DNA of 64,000 nt, from contig CABQJV010000002.1 of assembly GCA_902464565.1 (NCBI GenBank), forward strand, positions 61,025-125,024, read 5' to 3'. Numbering within the stretch: the stretch's first letter is position 1; every line of letters begins with the position of its first letter. A program made the translations under genes and the position numbers. The notes under the pieces are model-generated. The model was not told where the DNA came from. It saw only the letters and a program-made list of their open reading frames with translations, and made no database searches. Positions 23,156 through 32,105 of the stretch are shown in pieces. The DNA comes from an uncultured Collinsella sp. (GTDB lineage: Bacteria; Actinomycetota; Coriobacteriia; Coriobacteriales; Coriobacteriaceae).

Positions 23156-24211
23156 GTGGACGGGCACGTGCAACACGACGGCTTTGGCCGCGATATCAAC
23201 TACCTGCGCATTGCCGTTACCGACAAGTGCAATTTCCGCTGCATTTACTGCATGCCGGCCGATGGCGTGGCGCCCCGTGCGCACGGCGAGCTGCTCAGCG
23301 CCGAGGAAATCGCCCGTTTTGTGCGCTTGGTAGCGGGGGAGGGCATTCGCCGCGTACGCCTGACGGGCGGCGAGCCGCTGGTCAGCCGTCGTATCATCCC
23401 GCTCATTCGCGACATCCGCGCGATTCCGCAGATCGAGGACATCTCGCTTACCACCAACGGCGCCCTGCTGCCCAAGCTGGCGCTGCAGCTCAAAGATGCA
23501 GGGCTTAACCGCGTCAACATCTCGCTCGACACGCTCGACCCCTCGCTCTTTGGAAAGATTACGCGCCTGGGTCGGCTCGAGCAGACCATGGCCGGTATCG
23601 ACGCGGCGCTGGCTTGGGGCTTTGAGCCCGTTAAGGTCAACTGCGTTGTAGTGCGCCGACTCAACCAGGATGTGGCTGCCCTCGCGCGGCTCACGCTCGA
23701 CCGCCCCATTCACCTGCGCTTTATCGAATATATGCCCATCGGTGACGAGCGCACGAGCTCGCATTGCGCTGTGGACCCGCATGCGCCCGCGCTCAATTCC
23801 GAGCTGTGGGATGCGAGCGATACCGTGCCGAGCGACGAGCTGCGGGCGCGTATCAATGCCGGGGCCGCCGCGACGGGACTGGACGAGCTTGAGCCGCTCG
23901 ACATCAACGACGCTCCTGCCGGTGCGGGCCCTGCGCGCTATTGGCACTTTCCGGGCGCGGCGGGAACGGTTGGCTTTATTAGCGCCATGTCCAACCATTT
24001 TTGCGCGAATTGCAACCGTCTGCGCCTGACGGCCGATGGCAACGTGCGTCCGTGCCTGTTCAGCGATGCCGAGTATTCGGTGCGCGACGCCCTGCGCCGT
24101 GGTGATGATATGCGGGTACTTTCAATTTGGCGCGATGCCGTCGCCCACAAACCGCAGGAACACGCGATAATTGAGGGCACGCAACGATTTATGTCCCAAA
24201 TCGGAGGATGA
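23156..24211 (+). CDS. moaA: GTP 3',8-cyclase MoaA
   Basis: This radical-SAM enzyme performs the first step of molybdenum cofactor synthesis. The N-terminal cluster motif is CNFRCIYC. The C-terminal cluster ligands appear in CANCNRLRLTADGNVRPC. The protein ends in the conserved Gly-Gly. At 351 residues it is near the usual length; residues about 200-260 are an Asp/Ala-rich stretch. GTG 23156 follows GAGGGGAGGG. The moaC-mobB gene starts 4 bases after the stop. Confidence 0.93.
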   Translation: MDGHVQHDGFGRDINYLRIAVTDKCNFRCIYCMPADGVAPRAHGELLSAEEIARFVRLVAGEGIRRVRLTGGEPLVSRRIIPLIRDIRAIPQIEDISLTTNGALLPKLALQLKDAGLNRVNISLDTLDPSLFGKITRLGRLEQTMAGIDAALAWGFEPVKVNCVVVRRLNQDVAALARLTLDRPIHLRFIEYMPIGDERTSSHCAVDPHAPALNSELWDASDTVPSDELRARINAGAAATGLDELEPLDINDAPAGAGPARYWHFPGAAGTVGFISAMSNHFCANCNRLRLTADGNVRPCLFSDAEYSVRDALRRGDDMRVLSIWRDAVAHKPQEHAIIEGTQRFMSQIGG

Positions 24212-24215
24212 TCAT

Positions 24216-25514
24216 ATGGCCAAGAGCAGGTACGCCGATGCCACCAAGGCCGCTCGCAGGGCCGCGATGTCTGCCCACAAAGTCACGGCTGCGGCCAGCG
24301 ATGCCGACGCGTCCGCGCAGCCGACTGCCAGCGCTGCCACCGAACCCGCCCGTGACGCCCGTCGCGACGAGCTGACGCACGTGGACGCCAAGGGCGAGGT
24401 GCGTATGGTCGACGTGTCCGACAAGGCCGAGACCCATCGCATTGCCATCGCCGAGGGCACCATTCTCATGCATCCCGAGACGCAAGCCATGGTGCTGCAG
24501 GACCGCGCCAAAAAGGGCGACGTGCTTGCCTGCGCGCGCGTGGCGGGCATCATGGCCATCAAACGCACGAGCGATATTATTCCCATGTGCCATCCGTTGC
24601 TCATTACCAAGAGCAAGTGCGACATTGCGCCCATCGCTGCGGCGGGGACGCCTGTCGAGGACGTGCCCGAGGGCTGGGCGCCGGCGCGCGCGGACGGGCA
24701 GGTTGGCTTTCACGTACTGGTTACGGCCGGCGTGACGGGCAAGACGGGTATCGAGATGGAGGCGTTGACCGGCGCGAGTGCCGCGTGTCTAACGATCTAC
24801 GACATGTGCAAGGCGGTCGATCGCGGCATGGAGATCGTCGACGTTCGCTTGCTGCACAAGGAAGGCGGCCGCTCGGGCGTGTGGGATCGTGTAGAGCGTC
24901 AGGCCGCTGCCGTTGAGGCCGTGGGAGCCGCGGGCAATGCACCCGCGCCCGCACCCGTCGCCGTCGCACCCGCAGCTCCGACACCGGCCGTCCCCGCGAT
25001 CGCGTTTATCGGCTACCAAAACTCGGGCAAGACCACGCTCGTCGAGAAGGTTATCGCCGAGCTCACCCGCCGCGGCCTGCGCGTGGGTTCGCTCAAGCAT
25101 CATGGGCACCACGGCTTTGATATCGACGTGCCCGCTAAGGACACCTGGCGCCATCACCAAGCCGGCTCCAAGCACGTGGGCCTCATCTGCGCCACGCGCT
25201 GGGCGGAGTACGCCGACACGCGCGAGGAGGACGAGATGCCCGCGCGCGAGCTGCTGTCGCGCTACAACGATGTCGACGTGGTGATCATCGAGGGCTACAA
25301 GACCGAGGGCTTCGACAACATCGTGGTCGCGCGCTCCGGTGTCGACCGTCTGCGCGGCAAGAGCTCGCTCGACCTGGTCGACGGCCACACGCTGGCCCTT
25401 GCCTGCAACGAGGCCCTGGCGCGTCAGGCCTTCGACGCCGGCTTTGCGACCCGAGCCATCAACATCAACGACGCCCGAGCCATCTGCGATCTTATCCAAG
25501 ATTATCTGGCCTAA
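24216..25514 (+). CDS. MoaC-MobB fusion (cyclic pyranopterin monophosphate synthase / guanine dinucleotide synthesis adapter)
   Basis: The 432-residue fusion has an N-terminal low-complexity part (1-48), then MoaC (about 50-225) with VDVSDKAETHRIAIAEG, IPMCHPL and GKTGIEMEALTGASAA. An Ala/Pro linker (about 230-260) leads to MobB (about 262-432) with P-loop GYQNSGKTTL and HHGHHGFDIDVPAKDT. MoaC makes cPMP from the MoaA product; MobB is a GTPase that assists MobA. ATG 24216 has GGAGG upstream, overlapping the moaA stop. The fusion joins an early and a late step of cofactor synthesis. Confidence 0.92.
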   Translation: MAKSRYADATKAARRAAMSAHKVTAAASDADASAQPTASAATEPARDARRDELTHVDAKGEVRMVDVSDKAETHRIAIAEGTILMHPETQAMVLQDRAKKGDVLACARVAGIMAIKRTSDIIPMCHPLLITKSKCDIAPIAAAGTPVEDVPEGWAPARADGQVGFHVLVTAGVTGKTGIEMEALTGASAACLTIYDMCKAVDRGMEIVDVRLLHKEGGRSGVWDRVERQAAAVEAVGAAGNAPAPAPVAVAPAAPTPAVPAIAFIGYQNSGKTTLVEKVIAELTRRGLRVGSLKHHGHHGFDIDVPAKDTWRHHQAGSKHVGLICATRWAEYADTREEDEMPARELLSRYNDVDVVIIEGYKTEGFDNIVVARSGVDRLRGKSSLDLVDGHTLALACNEALARQAFDAGFATRAININDARAICDLIQDYLA

Positions 25515-25572
25515 AACCTGTCAAATAGGAACAGGTTTGTTTCGGCAGGTTTTATCTGGGCAAACGTCATTT

Positions 25573-25604
25573 CCACCACAAAGGGGCAGGCACCTTTGTG
25601 GTGG
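25573..25604. repeat. Palindromic repeat, family A, copy 2
   Basis: CCACCACAAAGG pairs with CCTTTGTGGTGG around GGCAGGCA, followed by ATTTTG. A second small hairpin (CCTGT...ACAGG) lies at about 25517-25537 just after the moaC-mobB stop. Confidence 0.75.
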
Positions 25605-25778
25605 ATTTTGCTTTAGTAGATGTGTGGGACATGTCTTACAATCTACCAAGTAGTTCATGACGGGCGAAAAACGGAGAGAAGGGGTTTGATGCGTCCTTAA
25701 TGTTTCATGCGGATTGATTGATTTGACAGACGGCGGCGAATGCCCGCCGCCCGTATTCGTATGAAACAAGGAGTCTCC

Positions 25779-27059
25779 GTGCTCGCCCCTCTTTTCTCAA
25801 AGCCTCAATCATCGCTGTCCGTGCAGGCCAAGCGCCTGGTGGCGATGCGCTTTCTCATCTACACCGGTTTTCAGACCAGCTACTTTATCGGCGTCATCGG
25901 AACGCTCACCTATGCAGACGATGCCTCGGTCGTGGCGACATCGCTGGCCGTCCTGTTTATGAACGTATTCGTGATCCTGGGATCCTTTGCGGGTGGCGCG
26001 GTGCTCGACGCCTGGGGCCCGCGCCGTCATTTCTTGCTGAGTATCGTCGGCACGCTGGCAACCGGCGCGGCGATCATCGTCTTTGGCAGCGCGACTGGCG
26101 TCGTCCTGCTCGGCGCGGTGTTTCTGGGCTTTACGATGGGATTCGCCCAGCCCATCGCCACGTCCTATCCGGCCTACCTCACCGATGATCCCGTCGAGCT
26201 CAAAGACATCAACTCCGCCATCGCCATGTTCTCCAACGTGAGCATTATCGTTGGCCCCACACTGGGCGGCTTTGTCGCGGCGGCTGCATCGTCACGCGCG
26301 GTGTTTGTGCTCATGATGGTCTTTACCGCACTGGCGCTCGTCGCCGGTTGGGGCTTTAGGCCGCAGACCAGCCATGTCGCCGAGCATGCGGATGCCGATT
26401 CGGCAGAGGAAGGGGAGCGTGCGGGACAAAGCTCCAACCCCAGCACGTCCGCCCGCGCCACCTTCGCAGCCAGCATCAAGACAGTCTTCACCAACAGCGT
26501 CCTCGCGCTACTTTTCTGCATCATTTTTCTTTCGAACTTCGGCTATGGAGCTTTCGATCCGCTGGAGTCGTTCTTCTACCGTGATGTCCTGCACGTCGGT
26601 GTCGAATGGATGGGCTGGCTCTCGTCGGCTAGCGGTGTGGGCGCGGTGCTGGGTGCCGTTATTGCGCTCCGTTTGCCGCCGCACCTGGTCAACCTTAAAA
26701 CCCTGCTCGTGGCGCTTATGTCCGTGGGCCTGGGAAGTTTGCTCTATGTGGGGACACCGTACGTGGGCGTGGCCCTTGTCGGCCAGATTGCACTGGGCAT
26801 AGCTTGGGGCATCGTCAACCCGCTCCACAACACGATCGTGCAAACGACGGCTCCGCTCGAGCAGCTTGGTCGCGTCAATTCGGTCATGGGCTTTGGCAAT
26901 ATGTTCGCCGGCGTGGCCCCTCTGGCGGTTGCACCGTGGCTGGCGGCAACATTTGGCGTACAACGGACACTCGTGGGGGCAGGCATGGTCGTGACGGCGG
27001 TCCCTGCGGCGTTGCTGCTGTTTGGACGCCGGCATTTTGATCGTGCCGCAAGGCAGTAA
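25779..27059 (+). CDS. MFS transporter
   Basis: The 426-residue protein has about 12 membrane segments with a long central loop (around 205-240, acidic, AEHADADSAEEGE). The segment GAVLDAWGPRR is the loop 2-3 motif of the major facilitator superfamily. Substrate is unknown; the layout resembles drug-efflux-type members. I chose GTG 25779 because AAGGAG lies six bases upstream; the in-frame ATG 25761 overlaps that site and has no ribosome site of its own. Confidence 0.82.
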   Translation: MLAPLFSKPQSSLSVQAKRLVAMRFLIYTGFQTSYFIGVIGTLTYADDASVVATSLAVLFMNVFVILGSFAGGAVLDAWGPRRHFLLSIVGTLATGAAIIVFGSATGVVLLGAVFLGFTMGFAQPIATSYPAYLTDDPVELKDINSAIAMFSNVSIIVGPTLGGFVAAAASSRAVFVLMMVFTALALVAGWGFRPQTSHVAEHADADSAEEGERAGQSSNPSTSARATFAASIKTVFTNSVLALLFCIIFLSNFGYGAFDPLESFFYRDVLHVGVEWMGWLSSASGVGAVLGAVIALRLPPHLVNLKTLLVALMSVGLGSLLYVGTPYVGVALVGQIALGIAWGIVNPLHNTIVQTTAPLEQLGRVNSVMGFGNMFAGVAPLAVAPWLAATFGVQRTLVGAGMVVTAVPAALLLFGRRHFDRAARQ

Positions 27060-27062
27060 AAC

Positions 27063-27121
27063 CCATCACAACATTCGATGAAAATCGCGATTTTGCCGAA
27101 AAACGTCGAATGTTGTGATGG
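27063..27121. repeat. Palindromic repeat, family B, copy 3
   Basis: CCATCACAACATTCGA (27063-27078) is mirrored at 27106-27121. The loop shows it is inverted relative to copies 1 and 2. Confidence 0.75.
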
Positions 27122-27155
27122 TTTGCGCTCCGGTCAGGCCACCCTTCGGGTCCGG

Positions 27156-27188
27156 CCACCACAAAGGGGCCAGGCTCCTTTGTGGTGG
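27156..27188. repeat. Palindromic repeat, family A, copy 3
   Basis: CCACCACAAAGG (27156-27167) pairs with CCTTTGTGGTGG (27177-27188), followed by TTTTTG. It lies 35 bases from a family B copy. Confidence 0.75.
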
Positions 27189-27282
27189 TTTTTGCTTTGA
27201 CGGGCCGCGGCTGCGCTTTGGTATACCATGTACGCCGTTCACGAATACACCCCACACCGCCGCACAACCCAGAAAGGCCCCC

Positions 27283-28104
27283 ATGGACGCCAACTTCAGC
27301 CACATCAAAGCCGTGTTTTGCGACATCGACGGCACGCTGCTCACGAGCCAGCACACGGTGTCCCCGCGCACCGTGGCGGCGATCCGCGCCCTGCGCGAGC
27401 GCGGCGTGCTCTTTGGCCTGTGCACCGGGCGCGACGCCCACGCGACCGAGGCCATGTACGAGCTCTGGGGCATCGAAGGCCTGGTGGACGTGCTCGTGGG
27501 CTGCGGTGGTGCCGAGGTCATCGACCGTGCGCACGTCATCAACGAGCTGAGCTATCCGCTACCGGGCGAGACCATCGCGCGCATCTGCAAGCACATGGCG
27601 GACCTTCCGGCAACGCCCGTCTGCCCTCGGGACGGCGTGTTCTACGTGCCCGAGAGCAACGCGTGCGTCGAGCACCTGTCACGCGTCGACGGCGTGCCCT
27701 ACCAGGTGGTCGATTTTGCCGAGTTTTTGCGCGAGCCGCAGCCCAAGGTGATGTTTACCATGGCGCCCGAGGTAATGCCGCGGGTGATAGAGCGGGCGTC
27801 GACGTTTGCCGATGACACTGTTAAGGCGGCGGCTCTGCAAACCACGCAGCGGCTCTACGAGTTCATGGATCCGCGCGTGTCCAAGACGCGCGGCCTTGTG
27901 CGCGTGGCGGAGCTCAACGACATGGAGCTCCAGAACATCTGCGTGTTTGGCGATGCGGACAACGACACCTGCATGGTGGCCGACGCCGGCGTGGGCGTGG
28001 CCATGGCAAACGGCAGCGACGCCACCCGTGCCGCCGCCGACTTTGTGACCGCGAGCAACGACAAAGACGGCATCGCGATCTTTATCGAGGAACATCTGCT
28101 GTAG
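27283..28104 (+). CDS. Cof-type HAD-IIB family hydrolase
   Basis: The 273-residue phosphatase of the Cof/YidA group dephosphorylates sugar phosphates or similar small molecules in the cytoplasm. Motif I is DIDGTLL near the N terminus, the Thr of motif II lies in LFGLCTGRD, and motif III/IV is GDADNDTCMV followed by MANGSDATRAAADFVT. ATG 27283 has GAAAGG upstream. It stands alone between palindromes A/B and A. Confidence 0.88.
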   Translation: MDANFSHIKAVFCDIDGTLLTSQHTVSPRTVAAIRALRERGVLFGLCTGRDAHATEAMYELWGIEGLVDVLVGCGGAEVIDRAHVINELSYPLPGETIARICKHMADLPATPVCPRDGVFYVPESNACVEHLSRVDGVPYQVVDFAEFLREPQPKVMFTMAPEVMPRVIERASTFADDTVKAAALQTTQRLYEFMDPRVSKTRGLVRVAELNDMELQNICVFGDADNDTCMVADAGVGVAMANGSDATRAAADFVTASNDKDGIAIFIEEHLL

Positions 28105-28118
28105 CGCCGGGGGAGAGT

Positions 28119-28149
28119 CACCGCAAAGGGAGCAGACACCTTTGCGGTG
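28119..28149. repeat. Palindromic repeat, family A, variant copy
   Basis: CACCGCAAAGG (28119-28129) pairs with CCTTTGCGGTG (28139-28149). The T-to-C changes on both arms keep the pairing. Confidence 0.65.
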
Positions 28150-28609
28150 TCCTCAGGCGATTTGGGCGAATTGATGCCTAAAATCTGCGCGAAAATTCAG
28201 ATATGGTTGTCTGAACATTACGCTTCTAACTACCGATGAAATAAAAATATTCCCATCAATTTGGTAGTCTATTCCTCCCGGTTAATGACCTACCGTTCAC
28301 GGTCGATTTTCGACCGTTCGCAGGATGCATGCTCTTGAGCAAAATGTTGTGCAAATAAATAAAATGCTATTAAAAAACTGCTAACTGGCTTAATTACCAG
28401 CAGAAATAGATATTTCATAGCGAATAAACGAAGGTAAATCCGAGCAAATGTCAAGGGAATTGAGAACTGGCTACAAAAATGTCGGTTTTGTTGCCCGGAT
28501 GTTTAAACAATAGTTACAATAGTATTACTAAGCGTGCACAATCACAGGTTGAGCAGATACGTTTGATGGTGAAAGAGCAAGATCGCGGTCTCTTGGGGAG
28601 GAGACATCG
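28150..28609 (+). promoter_or_regulatory. AT-rich 460-bp leader of the pilus island, with a promoter at 28491-28520
   Basis: No gene is seen. The stretch is much richer in A and T than its surroundings. TTGCCC (28491-28496) and TACAAT (28515-28520) are 18 bases apart and may be the adhesin promoter. GGGGAGGAG lies just before the ATG at 28610. Confidence 0.5.
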
Positions 28610-30178
28610 ATGAAAGCGAATTCAGAAAAAACTAAGCAGAGTAAAAAAGCGACGCGCCGTGTACTGGCAGGCGTTTTGTGCGGAGCCTCCGTGTTGAGCC
28701 TGGTACTGTCGCTCGTCATGCCCCCAATCTCGCAGGCCATTGCAAACGATGACCAGGCAACTCCTACCGGAGAAACTGTGACGGTGGGTGGTTCCTCAAG
28801 TGAGTCTGCTGACGTAGACAACACTACTAACGGGGATGCCGGCACAGACGCCGAAAACCAGAACAGCGACGATGCTGCGAGCGACGACGATGCTCGGCCG
28901 GAGGAGCAGTCCAAGGACGAGTCGCAGGCGGAAGATAATGATGCGATGGATGTTAACGCTGTCGCGTCAGCCGAGGAGGCTGCAGAGAGCGAAGAGACAA
29001 CCACAGCTATTACTAACATTGCTAACGCCGATGATTTGTCAGCTAAGCTTCAAGGCGTTGGGGAAAACCAAACTGCCTGCTTCGAGCTTACAGCTGATAT
29101 TGACTATGCTGGTGAAATCAAACTTGAGAAGAGCGGCAGCAATATAACGCTGAACTTAAACGGTCATAAGATCAAGTGCTTGAACACCGATAAGCCGTTA
29201 TTTGATGTTGCTAATGGCGCAACACTTACAATTAAGGACGAAATTAAGGACTCCGCGCCGGTGACTGAGACGGTCAACGATGTCCAACAGCTGACTGATC
29301 AGGGGCAGAAGCTGAATCCCGATAATTATGGCAAGAAAGCCGTGCTAAATTACGTTGATGGCATTCCGTCTAATCTTACCTACTACGTGACCAAATCGAC
29401 CCCGAGTGGTACAGGGACAATCGAGACGCTTGTCAGTCATAGCGTCGATATTAAGGGTGCCATCGTGGCGTGCGGCGGCAACGCAAATCTAAAGCTCATC
29501 AATCTGTATAACAACAACGGCAAGGGCGGCACGTTTAACCTTGTGAGCGGCGTGATCACGCAAAAACAAGGTGGCAGCGTTAGCAGCTTGGTCTATGCCG
29601 AGAACGGCTCTACTGTCAACATGAGCGGCGGCTATGTGTGTGGCGCTTCTGGCTCGCCCGCGGGCGCGGGCATTATGGTTTCCGACGAGAAAGGTAGTGC
29701 CTCGACCCTTAATTTGACCGGTGGCGTAATTGCCGGCAACAGCGCTTATAGTGGCGGTGGTGTGTATGCTAAAGGCTCCACGGTCACTATAACTAATGGC
29801 GTAATCTCCGGCAACAGCACGCTTGATTCTGCTGGCTTTGGTGGCGGCATCATGGCCGAAGGCGGCAGCGTCACTGTTTCCGGTGGCTACATCACTAACA
29901 ATAAATATGCCAATTTCTGTGACCATGATGGTTATGGCGATCATGGCGGCGCTGGACTTGCCGCTAGAAACGGTACTCATGTCACCATTTCGGGCGGCCA
30001 GATCACGGGCAACTATTCTGAGGAAGCAGGCGGCGGCGTTTACATTACCGATGTCGATCGACACGGGGTGAGTTCTCGCGAGACAATGGCATGGCTCAAC
30101 ATTACGGGGGGGAACTATTGCCGCAAATGTGAGCAACCGTTCCGAGGGTGCTGGCATTCGCGTGGGCCAGATGGTTGA
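28610..30178 (+). CDS. Pilus-associated surface adhesin, 5' part (frame broken at a G7 tract)
   Basis: A long signal peptide (GVLCGASVLSLVLSLVMPPISQAIA) is followed by an acidic low-complexity region (about 45-130). A right-handed beta-helix region then repeats patterns such as GGVIAGNSAYSGGGVYAKG. The frame runs into unrelated residues after LNITGG and stops at 30178. The natural continuation (GTIAANVSNRSEG) is present in another frame. Removing one G from the seven at 30106-30112 restores a protein of about 1,165 residues reaching 32105. Either a phase-variable site or a sequencing error. Confidence 0.8.
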   Translation: MKANSEKTKQSKKATRRVLAGVLCGASVLSLVLSLVMPPISQAIANDDQATPTGETVTVGGSSSESADVDNTTNGDAGTDAENQNSDDAASDDDARPEEQSKDESQAEDNDAMDVNAVASAEEAAESEETTTAITNIANADDLSAKLQGVGENQTACFELTADIDYAGEIKLEKSGSNITLNLNGHKIKCLNTDKPLFDVANGATLTIKDEIKDSAPVTETVNDVQQLTDQGQKLNPDNYGKKAVLNYVDGIPSNLTYYVTKSTPSGTGTIETLVSHSVDIKGAIVACGGNANLKLINLYNNNGKGGTFNLVSGVITQKQGGSVSSLVYAENGSTVNMSGGYVCGASGSPAGAGIMVSDEKGSASTLNLTGGVIAGNSAYSGGGVYAKGSTVTITNGVISGNSTLDSAGFGGGIMAEGGSVTVSGGYITNNKYANFCDHDGYGDHGGAGLAARNGTHVTISGGQITGNYSEEAGGGVYITDVDRHGVSSRETMAWLNITGGNYCRKCEQPFRGCWHSRGPDG

Positions 30179-32105
30179 CGCGATGATAGAAGGTGCGTCA
30201 AAATCTACTCCAGTCTATATCACTAATAACTCCTGCATGTCTCGCTTTGACTGGGGCGGAGGCGGTATCTTTGTCCAGGGCGATTCGGATACCGCATCTA
30301 ATGCGGGCAGGCTATTTGTCTATAACTCCTATATAAGCAGCAATGAGGCCGGTGGCTACGGTGGCGGCGTTGCGGTTTGCCCGACGGGCAAGACCTTGGT
30401 GACGAACACCTACGGCACAGCGATCTTTGGCAATACGTCTGCCAAAGACCAGCGTGAAGCAAAAGATGATTATGATTCTGAGAAAAATAGCGGCAACGAA
30501 GGCACCCCTCACCTATCCGCTGGTGGCTACGAAGGCCTTGTCCACAAAAAGAACCAGGATACTACCGCCTACAATAGTCCTGACTTTCGCGAAAACGGTC
30601 ACGCCGATTTCTTCCTTGCAGCGGAGGGTCACCGCGAGCCAATCGCGGCAGTGACCGGCAAGATGCTTGGCGGCGGTGATGCCAAGTACTCGGGAAGTAA
30701 AGAGCTTAGAGGTCCCATTACTATCCCCGCTAACGGTGGCGTGCAGGTATATAACAGCATCGGCCTGAGCTCGGGTGTTAATGCTCAAGACCCTCAAGAC
30801 TTCGCGGCGATCAATGAGGCGCGAAACGAGGCAAAGACGTTTATCACGGGCAATTATTCCTGGAACCATGGCGGCGGCATCATGTCAAATGGCGACTTGT
30901 ACCTAGGCGTGCCTGCGGATACGTACGTCTACCCGAGCCTTAAGCTGAAGGCGACCAAGGCGCTGAAAATGAAAAATAAGCAGTCCGAGGAAAGCATGGC
31001 GCTCGCCAAAGACCAGTTCTCCTTCTCGGTCTACCGTAAGGATTCGGATGACGCGACGGAGCCCTTTTGGAATGACAAGACATTCAACCGTGGCGGCTGC
31101 ACCTTGGTCGGAACCGCCAGGAATGATGCGGACGGCAACATCACCTTTGACCTTGGCGAACAGTTCATTGATAAGACTGTTGAGGCTAACAAAATTACAT
31201 ACTACTTGGTCGAAGATGCCGGCGATGATTCCGATATCACTTATGACCCCGCTGTGTATGAGATTGTGGTGTCGGTCAAGGATAACCCGACCGAGCTCAT
31301 GACTGTCCCGGAAAAGAATAATCCGAACGGAATGAAGAAACTTCTCATCCATAACTATACGATTACGAGTGTCACGGCAAAAAAAGGCGACAGCACAGTT
31401 CCGCTCGCCGCCGACGCCGATGGGGTCTATGCCCTCGGCAGTGCTAGCGGCAGCGGCGCGACATTTACCAACCGGTACACCCCGTACAGCTCCAAAGGCA
31501 CCTGGACGCCTATGGCGACTAAGGTCGTTAAGGGTGGCGAGATGAAGGAGTTTACGCTCGAGTTTGCGGATAACTTGGACTTCAATGAAGCCAAGACGGT
31601 TGTGACCAACCCCATGGGCGAGATTATCACCACTGCCGACGGCGGCAAGTCCCAGACCCTGAGCTTCGACAAGATCGCGTACAAACTCGATCAACTCAAC
31701 AAACTTCCGGCTGATTCCACTGGCCGCGGTGCAAGCAAGACCTTTACTTATTACGTCCGCGAACAGCAGCCGAACACGCCGTTTGCGCACTATAAGTACG
31801 ACGAGTCGGTCTATCAGATTACGGTCAACGCGGTTGACGACTCTCAAGGCAAGATTAACGTCAATGCTACCTACAAGCAGATTCAGGATCGTGACGGCAA
31901 GCCAGTGACCAACGGCACGACCTACGACCTCACCGACAATTCCACCCCCACCTTCACCAACACCTACTCCACCTCTTTGCCCCTTTCTGGTATGTCGGGC
32001 GTCACTCTGACGTACCTTGCCGGCGCGGCGGTGCTTTGCGCTGCTGTGGCCTGGATGCACATTCGTCGCAAGGCGAATGCGAAGGGAGGTAAGCGTCGTG
32101 AATAA
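30129..32105 (+). CDS. Pilus-associated surface adhesin, 3' part with sorting signal
   Basis: This continues the beta-helix of the previous entry in the shifted frame. A domain of the streptococcal Spy0128/FctA isopeptide type follows: LKLKATKALKMKNKQ..., then KVVKGGEMKEFTLEF and TFTYYVREQQPN. The C terminus has a sortase-type signal, LPLSG, then a hydrophobic segment (LTYLAGAAVLCAAVAWM) and a basic tail (RRKANAKGGKRRE). The GTG at 30129 is only the first possible start in this frame; the true start is probably 28610. By position it is the tip or ancillary adhesin. Confidence 0.78.
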   Translation: MSNRSEGAGIRVGQMVDAMIEGASKSTPVYITNNSCMSRFDWGGGGIFVQGDSDTASNAGRLFVYNSYISSNEAGGYGGGVAVCPTGKTLVTNTYGTAIFGNTSAKDQREAKDDYDSEKNSGNEGTPHLSAGGYEGLVHKKNQDTTAYNSPDFRENGHADFFLAAEGHREPIAAVTGKMLGGGDAKYSGSKELRGPITIPANGGVQVYNSIGLSSGVNAQDPQDFAAINEARNEAKTFITGNYSWNHGGGIMSNGDLYLGVPADTYVYPSLKLKATKALKMKNKQSEESMALAKDQFSFSVYRKDSDDATEPFWNDKTFNRGGCTLVGTARNDADGNITFDLGEQFIDKTVEANKITYYLVEDAGDDSDITYDPAVYEIVVSVKDNPTELMTVPEKNNPNGMKKLLIHNYTITSVTAKKGDSTVPLAADADGVYALGSASGSGATFTNRYTPYSSKGTWTPMATKVVKGGEMKEFTLEFADNLDFNEAKTVVTNPMGEIITTADGGKSQTLSFDKIAYKLDQLNKLPADSTGRGASKTFTYYVREQQPNTPFAHYKYDESVYQITVNAVDDSQGKINVNATYKQIQDRDGKPVTNGTTYDLTDNSTPTFTNTYSTSLPLSGMSGVTLTYLAGAAVLCAAVAWMHIRRKANAKGGKRRE

